From positions 496,001 through 560,000 of the forward strand of contig CAWIDT010000005.1 of NCBI GenBank assembly GCA_963834945.1: DNA of 64,000 nt, written 5' to 3'. This stretch comes from R-RK-3 sp963834945. GTDB taxonomy: Bacteria > Pseudomonadota > Alphaproteobacteria > Rhizobiales > Rhodomicrobiaceae. The stretch's first letter is position 1, and the number at the start of each line of letters is the position of its first letter. The translations under genes were made by a program, and so were the position numbers. Below are positions 29,637 through 38,842 of the stretch, piece by piece. The notes below the pieces were generated by a model that saw nothing but the letters and a program-made list of their open reading frames with translations, was not told the DNA's origin and made no database searches.

Positions 29637-30065
29637 TTATTTCGATTTGCCGCCCTTGCCCTTTTCCTGCATCTCGGAAAAGCCGGAAGCCGCCTTCTGG
29701 ACGTCCGGCGGGAAGTCGGCCATCTCCTGCACCTGCCGGATTTCGATCATCTCGTTCGGGCCTGCCGGGCAGCGCTTGGCCCATTCGACCGCCTCTTCCT
29801 TCGACTTCACCTGGATCATCCAATAGCCGCCGAGCACTTCCTTGGCCTCTGCAAAGGGGCCATCAGTGACCTTCGGCTTGCCGTCGGCGAAGGTGACGCG
29901 CGCGCCCATCGATGGCGGATGCAGGCCGTCGAGCGCCAGCAGCACGCCGGCCTTCTGCAGCTCCTGATTATATTTCATCATCGCCTCCACCGCCTTAGCC
30001 TCGGGCGTGGTGCCGGGCGCGGCGGTTTCGTAGCCCTTCGGGATCATCAGCATCATGAAACGCAT
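29637..30065 (-). CDS. YCII-related (DGPF domain) protein
   Basis: The 142-residue protein has the YCII/DGPF pattern: MRFMMLMIPKGYE, GVLLALDGLHPPSMGARV, the defining TDGPFAEAKEVLGGYWMIQV, and EAVEWAKRCPAGPN. It lies 51 bases upstream of the ECF sigma gene on the same strand. This is the standard partner arrangement for ECF42 sigma factors. Its chemistry is unknown. Confidence 0.92.
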   Translation of the reverse strand: MRFMMLMIPKGYETAAPGTTPEAKAVEAMMKYNQELQKAGVLLALDGLHPPSMGARVTFADGKPKVTDGPFAEAKEVLGGYWMIQVKSKEEAVEWAKRCPAGPNEMIEIRQVQEMADFPPDVQKAASGFSEMQEKGKGGKSK

Positions 30066-30174
30066 GGTTCCGTCTCCTCATCGTTTGCTATCTGGAGCGC
30101 GCCGAACGCGGCCTCGCTCTATTGTCACGTCGAGCGAGCCCTGGCGAGATCGACATCGCCGCCGCATTTTTTTT

Positions 30175-31383
30175 CTAATTCTCGATTGCCTGATAGGCGG
30201 AGGTCCAGAAATCGGCATAGGTGGGCGGCGCGGCGGGCGAATCCATGACGCGCTGCGTCATCAGGATGCCCACCATATCCTCTTGCGGATCGGAATAGCC
30301 CGACGTGCCATAGCCGCCATCCCAGCCGAAGCGGCCCGGCACATTTTCCAGCGTGTCGCGCTTTGTGATCACCGACAGGCCCAGGCCCCAGCCACGGGTT
30401 TCCCAGAAGCCGGGGAAGAAGGGCGAGGCGGCCTTCTGCTCCGGGGTGATCTGGTCGGTGGTCATCAGCTCGACCGATGGCCGCGATAGGATGCGGCCCT
30501 GCCCATAGCGGCCTTTGTCCAGCATCATCCGGCAGAAAGCGTAATAGTCGTCGACGGTGGAGACGAGGCCGCCGGACCCTGATTCGAACGCGGGCGGCGA
30601 GGCGAACCGCCCGCCGCGCGCTTCGTCGAACACGGCCAGATCCTTGCGCTGTCCGCCCTCCGTCCAGTAGCAGGTGGGGAGGCGATCGAGCTTGTCCGCC
30701 GGCACGCTGAAGCCGGTATCCTTCATGCCGAGCGGCTCCAGGACGCGCTCGCGCAGCACCTCACCGAAACTCTTGCCGCAGACGCGGGCGATCAGCACGC
30801 CGAGAATATGCGAGCCGGTATCGTAGAGCCAGCGCTCGCCGGGCTGATGCACCAGCGGTAGGCTGCCATAGCGCCGCATCAGCTCGTCCGGCCCGACCGT
30901 CGGCAGGAACGGCCCCGGCGCAACCCCGGCCTCCGACATCGCCTTCTGGATCGGATGCTTTTCCGGATAGACCATCACCGCGCCCAGCCCCAGCCGGAAG
31001 GTGAGCAGATCGCGCAGCGTGATGGGGCGATGCGCCGGCACGGTATCGGTCACCTCGCTGTCGAGGCTGCGCAGCACCTTGCGATCGGCCAGCTCTGGCA
31101 GCCAGGGATCGACCGGATCGTCCAGCCGCAGCCGGCATTCCTCCACCAGCGTCATCGCCGCCGCCGCCGCGACCGGCTTGGTCAGCGAGGCGATACGGAA
31201 GATGGTGTCGCGGGCCATCGGCACGGTGCCGCCCAAATCCTGCTGGCCGATGGCATCGACATGCACCTCGCCGCGCCGCGCGACCAGCGTCACGAGGCCG
31301 GGCACATAGCCGCTCTCGACGTGGCGGCTCATCGTTTCATGCATGCGGGCGAGCCGCGATTTGGAGAAATTGGCGTCACTCAT
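30175..31383 (-). CDS. Serine hydrolase, beta-lactamase class C family
   Basis: The 402-residue protein has the penicillin-binding-protein-like fold of the class C beta-lactamase/esterase group. The nucleophile motif FRIASLTKPVAAAAAMTL (Ser-x-x-Lys) and the YDTGSHILGVLIARV region are visible, as is GWDGGYGTSGYSDPQED near the end. There is no signal peptide, so it is probably an intracellular esterase or peptidase rather than an antibiotic-degrading enzyme. The start at 31383 has GGAGCGG upstream; an ATG four codons earlier is possible. Confidence 0.9.
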   Translation of the reverse strand: MSDANFSKSRLARMHETMSRHVESGYVPGLVTLVARRGEVHVDAIGQQDLGGTVPMARDTIFRIASLTKPVAAAAAMTLVEECRLRLDDPVDPWLPELADRKVLRSLDSEVTDTVPAHRPITLRDLLTFRLGLGAVMVYPEKHPIQKAMSEAGVAPGPFLPTVGPDELMRRYGSLPLVHQPGERWLYDTGSHILGVLIARVCGKSFGEVLRERVLEPLGMKDTGFSVPADKLDRLPTCYWTEGGQRKDLAVFDEARGGRFASPPAFESGSGGLVSTVDDYYAFCRMMLDKGRYGQGRILSRPSVELMTTDQITPEQKAASPFFPGFWETRGWGLGLSVITKRDTLENVPGRFGWDGGYGTSGYSDPQEDMVGILMTQRVMDSPAAPPTYADFWTSAYQAIEN

Positions 31384-31449
31384 TGTCCGCTCCATTGCCT
31401 TGGCGTTTCCATAGTCGTGGACCGTTCCGCGTCGCCTGCCGGGTCATCT

Positions 31450-31815
31450 CTATTGCTGCGATACGAAGGCGCCGTCCCTGTAGGTCGGGCCGAAATACAC
31501 GGTGACCGAGGCAATCCTGTCGCCGTCGAAGGTGAGGAATTCGGTGTTGCGGAATTCCTTGCCGTCTTTCGTCACCACCCGGTAGAGCACGAAGGCTTCG
31601 GCGCCTTTTTCGAAAACCCGTTCGATGTCGAAGCTGGCGAACCGCTCATTGTTGGGCCAGCACCTCTCGAAATAGACGGCTTTGCCGATGGCATCGTCAT
31701 AGGGGCTGGTGAAGGTGAACTCATCGGCAAGGACAGCCTCGAAGACCTCGCGGTCCTTGGCGACGAAGGCGCCGTAAGCGGCGCGGATGATCTCGGATCT
31801 GCTCTTTCGCGGCAT
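31450..31815 (-). CDS. SnoaL/NTF2-like protein
   Basis: The 121-residue protein has the cone-shaped NTF2/SnoaL fold pattern: AAYGAFVAKDREVFEAVLAD, FTSPYDDAIGKAVYFER, FVLYRVVTKDGKEFRNTEFL, and the strand DRIASVTVYFGPTY. Members include isomerases and hydrolases as well as proteins with no known activity. It lies 12 bases downstream of a GST gene on the same strand and is probably co-transcribed with it. Confidence 0.85.
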   Translation of the reverse strand: MPRKSRSEIIRAAYGAFVAKDREVFEAVLADEFTFTSPYDDAIGKAVYFERCWPNNERFASFDIERVFEKGAEAFVLYRVVTKDGKEFRNTEFLTFDGDRIASVTVYFGPTYRDGAFVSQQ

Positions 31816-31827
31816 GATTGGCGCTCC

Positions 31828-32484
31828 TCATTCCGGCGATTGTGGAAAATATTTGAGGTAGGGCTCGGCTTCGCGAACCACCCGCGCGAAGGACGGACGC
31901 TGCGTCAGCCGGGCGAAATAGGCGGCGATGCCGGCATGCGTTTCGCCGAACGGCGCGACCTTGTTGGCGTAGAACAAAGCCGGCGCGGCGGCGCAATCGG
32001 CCATTGTGAACGCATCGCCCGCCGCCCACGGTCTCGACTGCATGGTATGATCGATCATGCCATAGGCCGTCTGCATGAGCGCCCTCGCCTGCTCCACACC
32101 ATGCGGATCGTTCATGCCCGGCGGGCGCAGGCGGTCGGTGACGATCTTCTGCATCGGCTCATGCACGTAGATGTCGTAGAAGCGGTCGCCGAAACGCACC
32201 TCCAGCGCCAGCGCCGGATCGGACGGAATGAGCCGCGTGCCGCCCGGATAATGTTGATCCAGATATTCGATGATGATGCTGGACTCCGCCACCGTGCGAT
32301 CCCGCGCCTCGTCGCGCAAGACAGGCATTTTGCCGATCGGCCATAGCCGCTTGAACGTCGCGCTCGAAGCCGCGTCGCCCAAATCCACCAGCTGCGGCGT
32401 AAACTGCGTTCCGTTTTCGTAAAGCGCGATCAGCACCTTCTGGCAAAAGGATGCGAGCGGGTGCATGTGAAGCTGCAACGACAT
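31828..32484 (-). CDS. Glutathione S-transferase family protein
   Basis: The 218-residue protein has the GST fold: LHMHPLASFCQKVLIALYEN with the active-site region, GKMPVLRDEARDRTVAESSI containing the GSH-binding segment, and a helical C-terminal part with AAGDAFTMADCAAAPALFYA. The start at MSLQLHMH is preferred to an earlier in-frame ATG because GGGAGA lies upstream. It is divergent from an HxlR regulator gene, a common arrangement in which the regulator controls the enzyme. Confidence 0.88.
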   Translation of the reverse strand: MSLQLHMHPLASFCQKVLIALYENGTQFTPQLVDLGDAASSATFKRLWPIGKMPVLRDEARDRTVAESSIIIEYLDQHYPGGTRLIPSDPALALEVRFGDRFYDIYVHEPMQKIVTDRLRPPGMNDPHGVEQARALMQTAYGMIDHTMQSRPWAAGDAFTMADCAAAPALFYANKVAPFGETHAGIAAYFARLTQRPSFARVVREAEPYLKYFPQSPE

Positions 32485-32527
32485 GGAGATCTCCCTTGTT
32501 TCTCCCGGCAAAAACCGATTGCATTTA

Positions 32528-32574
32528 GCAACTGGTTGCACGTTAGGTCAACCGATGGCATATTGCAACTGGTT
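32528..32574. promoter_or_regulatory. Candidate HxlR operators in the divergent region
   Basis: GCAACTGGTT occurs twice (32528-32537 and 32565-32574), 37 bases apart start to start. The first copy extends to the palindrome GCAAC-TG-GTTGC. Both lie in the 106-base divergent region between the GST and HxlR genes, where an autoregulated HxlR dimer would bind. Confidence 0.55.
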
Positions 32575-32590
32575 TTTTCCGAGGTATCGA

Positions 32591-33109
32591 ATGAGCGTCG
32601 ATCCGAGGTCCGGCTGTCCGATCAATCTGACGCTTGAGGCGGTTGGCGACAAATGGAGTCTGCTGATCATCCGCGACATGATCTTCGGCAACCGGCGCCA
32701 TTTCCGGGAGTTGCTGACCAAATCGGAAGAAGGCATTGCCTCCAACATTCTCGCCGACCGGCTGAAAATGCTGGTGCAGCGCGGCATCATCACCAGGGCG
32801 GACGACCCCAGCCACAAGCAGAAGGCGATCTACAGCCTCACCGAGCAGGGCATCGAGCTGTTGCCTGTCCTGGCGCAGATGGCCGTCTGGGGGCGCAAAT
32901 ACCTGCCCGTCAGCGAAGAACTCGGCATCCGCGCGCAATTGCTTGGGGAAGGCGGACCGGCCATGTGGGACGAGTTCATGTCGGAGCTGCGCTGCACACA
33001 TCTGGGCGTCGACGACCGGCCAAAGGGGAAGCGCGGCGGTCCTTCCGTCGCCGAACGCCTGCAGGCGGCCTATCTGGACGTTGTCGCCAAATGCCGCCCC
33101 CCGACTTAG
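32591..33109 (+). CDS. HxlR family transcriptional regulator
   Basis: The 172-residue protein begins with the HxlR N-terminal Cys-Pro-Ile pattern SGCPINLTLEAVGDKWSLLI, then IRDMIFGNRRHFRELL, the recognition helix segment IASNILADRLKMLVQRGII, and the wing KQKAIYSLTEQG. The C-terminal extension is longer than usual. The start is the ATG closest to the family's normal beginning. It is divergent from the GST/SnoaL pair. HxlR regulators respond to reactive electrophiles or oxidants. Confidence 0.9.
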   Translation: MSVDPRSGCPINLTLEAVGDKWSLLIIRDMIFGNRRHFRELLTKSEEGIASNILADRLKMLVQRGIITRADDPSHKQKAIYSLTEQGIELLPVLAQMAVWGRKYLPVSEELGIRAQLLGEGGPAMWDEFMSELRCTHLGVDDRPKGKRGGPSVAERLQAAYLDVVAKCRPPT

Positions 33110-33212
33110 AGCGGCCACGTTTTGGGCTAGGATCAGCCCCGGTCCGCTCGATTCGTCCGTGCACGGGCCGATCGCGTGACGTCGCTTTACCCAGCTCATT
33201 CAGGAGGTGCCG

Positions 33213-33749
33213 ATGCTGACCGTCCTCGCCATCATCGCGGTAGGCGCCGCCATTACCATCGTGGTGGTGCTTCTGCTCGCGGCGGCAAAGCCCGACATAT
33301 TCCATGTCGAGCGCACGACGGAGATTGCCGCGCCGCCAGAACGCATTTTTCCGCTGATCAACGATTTTCGCCATTGGCGCTCCTGGTCGCCTTACGAGAA
33401 GCTGGACCCGGCGATGACGCGAACCCTCAAAGGCGCCGAAAGCGGCAAGGGGGCCATCTATGAATGGAGCGGAAAAGGCAAGGTTGGCCAGGGGCGCATG
33501 GAGATCGCCGACACCGCGCCGCCGTCGAAAATCGCCATCGACCTGCATTTCGAAAAGCCGTTCAGAGCCGACAATACCGCCCTGTTCAGGCTCGAACCGC
33601 GCGGGGACACCACCAAGGTGATCTGGGCCATGAACGGCAAGAGCCCGTTCGTGAGCAAGATCATGCGGACCGTCTTCAACATGGACCGGATGATCGGCAA
33701 GGATTTCGAAGCCGGCCTCGCCAATCTGAAGGCCATCGCGGAGACATAA
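33213..33749 (+). CDS. SRPBCC family protein with N-terminal membrane anchor
   Basis: The 178-residue protein has one N-terminal membrane helix (MLTVLAIIAVGAAITIVVVLL). A SRPBCC/START-like domain follows, with HVERTTEIAAPPERIFPLINDFR, RHWRSWSPYEKLDPAM and a C-terminal helix. The ribosome binding site CAGGAGG lies five bases before the ATG at 33213. These domains bind hydrophobic ligands, and no substrate is evident. It is followed by a short repeat unit. Confidence 0.86.
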   Translation: MLTVLAIIAVGAAITIVVVLLLAAAKPDIFHVERTTEIAAPPERIFPLINDFRHWRSWSPYEKLDPAMTRTLKGAESGKGAIYEWSGKGKVGQGRMEIADTAPPSKIAIDLHFEKPFRADNTALFRLEPRGDTTKVIWAMNGKSPFVSKIMRTVFNMDRMIGKDFEAGLANLKAIAET

Positions 33750-33753
33750 TGCC

Positions 33754-33809
33754 AGAGCCTTTCCGCTCCGATTGAATCGGAGCGGGGCTCTAACTTTCTG
33801 TTTGGTCGC
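33754..33809 (+). repeat. Intergenic repeat, family A partial copy 4
   Basis: This holds only the left half of the unit: AGAGCCTTTCCGCTCC, inner dyad CCGCTCCGAT-TGA-ATCGGAGCGG, then GGCTCTAA. It lies between two convergent genes and can form a hairpin, so it may act as a terminator for both. Confidence 0.75.
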
Positions 33810-33820
33810 CCGGCGTAGCC

Positions 33821-34870
33821 TTACCCCGCGATCAGCGCCCGGCAGGATTCGCGGATAATCAGCTTTCCTTGCAGCACGAGCGGGCGCGGCGCCTCTTCGA
33901 TGCTGCCGGCGAGGCGGCCGAGCAGCAGCTTCGCCGCCAGTTCGCCGATCTCCTGGACCGGCTGCGCGATGGCGGTCAATTGCGGGCGCAGCACATCGGC
34001 CCAGGGGAAATCGTCGAAACAGGCAACGGAAATATCCTCGGGGCAAAACAGCGCCAGATCGCGGATCGCCTTCAGCACGCCGATGACCATCAGATTGTTG
34101 GCCGCGAAGATCGCGGTCGGGCGATCCGGCAAGGTAAGGAGTTCGCGGGCCCCGCGGTAAGCGTCGGCCTCGCGGAAATTGCCCAGGCGCATCAGATCGT
34201 CCTCGAAAGCAACCCCCGCCGCCTTCAGCGCGCTGCGATAGCCCGCCAGGCGTTCGCGCCCGGTCGAGGTATCGAGCGCTCCGGAAATGTAGCCGATACG
34301 CCGGTGGCCCAGACCAAGCAGATAGGTGATGGCTTCCATGACGGCCGGCTGGTTGTTGAGGATCACGGCGTCGGTGTCGATGCCGTCGCAGATGCGGTCG
34401 ATCAGCACGACGGGAATATCGGTGCCGCCCAGGATGCGCTTCAGATTGGCATCGTCGCCCGCCGGCGCGATGATGAGGCCGTCCACCATCCGGTCGAGCA
34501 GCAGGCGGATTTGATTGTCCTGTGTCTCGACATCCTCGTCATTGGAGCACAGCATCACAGCATATCCGGCATGATGCATCACCTCCTGTATGGCCGAAAC
34601 CACATCGGTAAAGAAGGGGTTGGTGATGTCCGCGACCGTGAGGCCGATGGTGCGGGTGGTCCCCATTTTGAGGCTGCGGGCGATCGCGTTGCGCTTATAG
34701 CCGATCGCGCCGATGGTGTGCTCAATCCGCGCGGTGAGTTCGCGGCTGACGATGCCGGTTCCGTTGACGACGGCGGATACGGTTGCGACGGAAACACCGG
34801 CCGCCTTCGCCACATCCAGCATGGTGGGCGCGGTGGATCGGCGCGGGCGTCTCGGCTTATCCTCGGTCAT
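33821..34870 (-). CDS. LacI family transcriptional regulator
   Basis: The 349-residue protein has the LacI helix-turn-helix and hinge (TMLDVAKAAGVSVATVSAVV), then the periplasmic-binding-like effector domain (TRTIGLTVADITNPFFTDV, HRRIGYISGALDTSTGRERL, FDDFPWADVLRPQL). It is divergent from a sugar ABC importer, so it probably represses that operon and responds to its sugar. A palindrome typical of LacI proteins lies in the 101-base gap at 34916-34931. Confidence 0.95.
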   Translation of the reverse strand: MTEDKPRRPRRSTAPTMLDVAKAAGVSVATVSAVVNGTGIVSRELTARIEHTIGAIGYKRNAIARSLKMGTTRTIGLTVADITNPFFTDVVSAIQEVMHHAGYAVMLCSNDEDVETQDNQIRLLLDRMVDGLIIAPAGDDANLKRILGGTDIPVVLIDRICDGIDTDAVILNNQPAVMEAITYLLGLGHRRIGYISGALDTSTGRERLAGYRSALKAAGVAFEDDLMRLGNFREADAYRGARELLTLPDRPTAIFAANNLMVIGVLKAIRDLALFCPEDISVACFDDFPWADVLRPQLTAIAQPVQEIGELAAKLLLGRLAGSIEEAPRPLVLQGKLIIRESCRALIAG

Positions 34871-34907
34871 ATCTGGGGGCGCTATGGTCTGAACGCTGCC
34901 GCATGGC

Positions 34908-34936
34908 TTGACACTATCGAAACGTTTAGATTAATT
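34908..34936 (+). promoter_or_regulatory. Promoter and LacI-type operator of the sugar ABC operon
   Basis: TTGACA (34908-34913) and TTAATT (34931-34936) are 17 bases apart, a good sigma-70 pair. Between them lies ATCGAAACGTTTAGAT (34916-34931), 14 of 16 positions symmetric, with the AAACGTTT core of LacI/GalR operators. Binding there would block RNA polymerase. Confidence 0.75.
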
Positions 34937-34971
34937 TCGTTCAGCGGACAAGACTTGGATGGGGCCCTGTC

Positions 34972-36552
34972 ATGCGCCATGCCGATCAGGTCAGACATGA
35001 AACACCGGCGGGCCAGTCCGCCGCGGTACTGACGGCGAGCGGCATTTCCAAGCATTTCGGCGGGGTGACCGCCCTCAGCGACGTCAGTTTCGATCTGCGG
35101 CCCGGCGAAATCCATGCGCTGATGGGCGAAAACGGCGCCGGCAAATCGACGCTGATGAAGATCCTGGCGGGCATCCATACCGACTATGAGGGCGAGGTCA
35201 CGCTCGGCGGCCGCCGGTTGCGCCTCGCCAATGTGCGCGATGCCGAAGCGGCCGGCATTGCGATCATTCACCAGGAACTGAACCTCGTCCCGGAACTGAG
35301 CGTTGCCGACAACATCTTCCTCGGGCGCGAGCCGCTGATCGCGGGGCTGATCGTCGATCGCCGCGCGGGCAGCCGCGCCGCCCGCGCCCTGCTTGACCGG
35401 CTGGGCATCGAACTCGATCCCGAAGCGCGCGTCGGATCGCTGCGCGTCGGCGAGCAGCAACTGGTCGAGATCGCCAAGGCGCTGTCGAGCGAGGCGCGCA
35501 TTCTCATCATGGACGAACCGACATCGGCGCTGTCCCCGGCCGAGTGCCGGCGGCTGTTCGCGATCATCCGCCAACTGGCCGAGGACGGCGTCGCCATCGT
35601 CTATATTTCGCACCGGATCGACGAGGTGATGCAGCTCGCCGACCGCATCACGGTGCTGCGCGACGGGCAGCATGTGCTGACCGAAAGCATGGAGGCGATG
35701 AACGAGAATGCGATCATCGCCGCCATGGTCGGGCGAAGCCTGCTCGATGCAAACCGCGGCGGGCGGGACAAGACCGGCGAGGTGATCCTGTCGGTGCGCG
35801 GCCTTTCCTTGTCCAAACCGCAGCGCCAAGGCGCAAAGCAAGTTCTGGACGGCGTCGATTTCGATCTTCATGCGGGCGAAATTTTGGGGATAGCCGGCCT
35901 GCTCGGATCGGGGCGCACCGAGATCCTGGAGACGATCTTCGGCTCCACCACGGGCGAGGCTTCGGGCGAGATCTTTATCGACGGCGAGCCGGCCGAGATC
36001 CGGTCGCCGCGCGATGCAAGGCGCCTCGGCATCGGGCTGGTCACCGAAGACCGCAAGACGCAAGGGCTGCATCTGCAATCCTCGATCACCGACAATATCG
36101 CCCTGCCCTTGACCGGCCCGCTGGCGCGTTTCGGCATCCGCTCCTTTGCCGCCGAGGCCGGGCTTGCGCATGATGCGGTCGAGGCGCTGGGCGTCAGATG
36201 CGAGAGCATCGCGCAGGCCGCCGGCACCTTGTCGGGCGGCAATCAGCAGAAGATCGTCATCGGCAAATGGCTGGCGACCAAACCGCGCGTGCTGCTGCTC
36301 GACGAGCCGACGCGCGGCATCGACGTGGGCGCCAAGCGCGAGATCTACGATCTGGTGTTCGCGCTGGCGCGGCAGGGGCTGGCAATCGTCGTCGTCAGCT
36401 CGGAACTGCCGGAACTGCTGCTGCTGGCCGACCGCATCCTCATCATGTCGGAGGGCCGCCAGACGGGCCTCGTCGCCCGTGCCGAGGCGAGCGAGGAACG
36501 CCTCATGCAGCTCGCCGCGCCGCGCGAAGCCCGCGGCAAGGCGGTCGCATGA
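34972..36552 (+). CDS. Sugar ABC transporter ATP-binding protein (RbsA/XylG-type)
   Basis: The 526-residue protein has two ABC domains in tandem, as in RbsA, MglA and XylG. The first shows MGENGAGKSTLMKIL (Walker A), LRVGEQQLVEIAKAL (signature) and ILIMDEPTSAL (Walker B). The second has a degenerate Walker A (IAGLLGSGRTEILETIFG), then LSGGNQQKIVIGKWL and LLLDEPTRGIDVGAKREI. The second-site divergence is normal for this family. It energises import of a monosaccharide. Its stop overlaps the permease start by four bases (ATGA). Confidence 0.95.
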   Translation: MRHADQVRHETPAGQSAAVLTASGISKHFGGVTALSDVSFDLRPGEIHALMGENGAGKSTLMKILAGIHTDYEGEVTLGGRRLRLANVRDAEAAGIAIIHQELNLVPELSVADNIFLGREPLIAGLIVDRRAGSRAARALLDRLGIELDPEARVGSLRVGEQQLVEIAKALSSEARILIMDEPTSALSPAECRRLFAIIRQLAEDGVAIVYISHRIDEVMQLADRITVLRDGQHVLTESMEAMNENAIIAAMVGRSLLDANRGGRDKTGEVILSVRGLSLSKPQRQGAKQVLDGVDFDLHAGEILGIAGLLGSGRTEILETIFGSTTGEASGEIFIDGEPAEIRSPRDARRLGIGLVTEDRKTQGLHLQSSITDNIALPLTGPLARFGIRSFAAEAGLAHDAVEALGVRCESIAQAAGTLSGGNQQKIVIGKWLATKPRVLLLDEPTRGIDVGAKREIYDLVFALARQGLAIVVVSSELPELLLLADRILIMSEGRQTGLVARAEASEERLMQLAAPREARGKAVA

Positions 36553-37876
36553 GCGCGTTCAAACTCCTCTCCCGGACGAAGCTCTATTGGGGCCTGATCG
36601 CCATCTTCCTGATCGGCGTGCTGTTTTCACCGGTCACCTCGTCCGGCAAGAACATCTTCCTCTCCTCCGGCAATCTGCTCGACGTGCTGCGCCAGGTGTC
36701 GACGACCGGACTGATCGCCACCGGCATGACGGCGGTCATCATCACCGGCGGCATCGACCTTTCCGTCGGTTCGCTGATGGCGATCTCCAGCGTCGTCTGC
36801 GCCATGCTGCTGACGGTCCCCGGCTATACGCCGGCGGTGCTGATGGGCGTGCCGACGGTCGGCGCTGGTGGCGCTGCTTCTCGGCATCGTCATCACCCGG
36901 TTCGTATTCTCGAACCTGCAGAAAAGCCGCATGCGGGGCGTGCAGTCCCGCGAGGCGGGTCTCGATACTGTCAGAGGCGTGATCGTGCCCGGCCTTGCGG
37001 GCCTGGCGCTATGCGGCCTCGCCCTGTGGTTCCTGCTGCCGCAGGTGGAGACGAAGTTCGGCGTGCTCGGCGTTCTGCTGGTAGCGCCATCGCGTCGGGC
37101 TTCTGTTCGGCGCCATCAACGGCGTCATCATCGTCGCCGGGCGGCTGCAACCCTTCATCGTGACGCTGGCGATGATGGTGACGGCGCTGGGCGTCGCGCG
37201 CCTCACCGCCGGACAGAACAACGCGGTGCTGCCGGTCTATACCGGATCGAACGCCACCGCCGATTTCGACATGCTGCGCTCGCTGGTGTTCGGCGTCATC
37301 CCGATGCCGGGCCTGTTCTTCATCGCCGCGATCCTGATCTACGGCGCGGTGCTGCGCTTCACGCCTTTCGGCCGCTATGTCTACGCCATCGGCGGCAATG
37401 AGGAAGCGACGCGCCTATCCGGCATCGCCATCGGCCGGGTAAAAATCGCGACCTATGCCGTGTCTGGGCTGCTGGCGGGCATCGCGGCGGTGCTCTATGT
37501 CGCGCAATATCGCCAGGGCAAGCCGGATGCCGGCGCCGGGCTGGAACTCGACGCGATCGCCGCGGTGGTCATCGGCGGCACCAGCCTGATGGGCGGGCGC
37601 GGCAGTCTCATCGGTACCTTTTGCGGCGTGCTGATCTTCGGGCTGCTCTCGAACATTCTGCAGCTCCACAACATCAATTCCAACCTTCAGCTCGTGCTGA
37701 AAGGACTGATCATCGTCGGCACCGTGCTCGTACAGGAGCGCAATGCCGCCGATCTTTTCGCCTATCTGCGCCCGCCGGGGCGGCGATCGGCGCAACAGCA
37801 AACGTCCGCGTCAAAGCGGCCGTCAAACGAGACCCCGTCTCGAAACATTGGAGGAAACGCAATTGAAACGCCGTGA
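36549..37876 (+). pseudogene. Sugar ABC transporter permease, frameshifted twice as sequenced
   Basis: The permease is readable in three successive frames. The first starts MSAFKLLSRTKLYWGLIAIF and includes GMTAVIITGGIDLSVGSLMA, a family signature. It breaks near 36860, where the next frame reads VALLLGIVITRFVFSNLQKS. A second break lies near 37088, after which FGAINGVIIVAGRLQPFIVT, TPFGRYVYAIGGNEEATRLS and GGTSLMGGRGSLIGTFCGV follow. Both shifts are +1. Repaired, it is a membrane protein of the RbsC type. Its last codons overlap the binding-protein start by 14 bases, which may hide a further error. Confidence 0.88.
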
Positions 37877-38832
37877 ATTTTTGAAGCTCGCCGCCATCGC
37901 AGCCGCGCTGATGGCGACATCGGCCCTGCTGCCGGGCGGCTCCGCCCTTCGCCCAGGCGAAGAAATACAAGATCGGCTTCTCGCAGGCCACCACGATCGA
38001 GCCCTGGCGCGCCCAGTTCAACAAGGACATCATCGCCGAGGCCGCCAAGCACCCGGACGTCGATCTGATCATCACCGACGGTGAAGACAAGACCGAGAAA
38101 CAGGTGGCCGATGTCGAAAACCTGATCCGCCAGGAAGTCGACGCGCTGCTGGTCTCGCCGAAGGAATCCGCCGGCTTGACCGGCGTCGTGCAGCAGGCGA
38201 TCGACGCGAAAATCCCGGTCTTCGTGCTCGACCGCAACGTCAACACCGACCAGTACACGCAGTTCGTCGGCGGCGACAACAAGCTGATCGGGCGCGCCGC
38301 GGGCGAATATGCCGTCGAGTTGCTGGGCGGTTCGGGCAAGGCCAAGGGCAATGTCGTCGAGATCTGGGGCGGCCTTGGCACGCAGCCCGCGCATGACCGC
38401 CATGACGGCTTCCACGAAAAGACCGACAAGGAGCCCGGCATCAAATATCTGCTCGACCAGCAGTCCGGCGACTGGAAGCAGGACCAGGCGTACAACATCA
38501 TGGCGACCGCGCTGCGCAACAACGAGAAGATCGACCTCGTCTATGGCCACAACGATCCGATGGCCTATGGCGCCTATCTTGCCGCCAAGGACGCCGGGCG
38601 CGAAAAGGAGATGAAGTTCATCGGCATCGACGCGCTGCCGAACGAAGGCGTCACCTGGGTCAATAAGGGCGAGCTGACCGCGACCTTCCTCTACGCGACG
38701 CCCGGCGCCGAAGGCCTGCGCCAGGCGCTGAAATTCCTCAAGGGCGAGAAGGTGGAAAAAACCATCACCTTGGACACGATGAAGGTGACCAAGGACAATG
38801 CCGCCAAGATCATGAAGGAACACGGCCTGTAA
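37863..38832 (+). pseudogene. Sugar ABC transporter substrate-binding protein, frameshifted as sequenced
   Basis: The start is a TTG at 37863 preceded by GGAGGAAACG. It opens a twin-arginine type leader (KRREFLKLAAIAAALMATSA). Frame is lost near 37946 (GCCCTTC with one C too many). The next frame reads FAQAKKYKIGFSQATTIEPW, DVDLIITDGEDKTEKQVADV, LLVSPKESAGLTGVVQQAID and VYGHNDPMAYGAYLAAKDAG, to GL at the end. This is a periplasmic sugar-binding protein of the RbsB type. The sugar is not known. A hairpin follows the stop codon. Confidence 0.9.
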
Positions 38833-38842
38833 AAGACGCTTT

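Noticed and set aside
27342..30248. 968-codon open frame on the plus strand opposite the SDR, sigma and YCII genes
   Set aside because: It runs against three well-supported genes and crosses their gaps. It is a product of high GC content, which removes stop codons.
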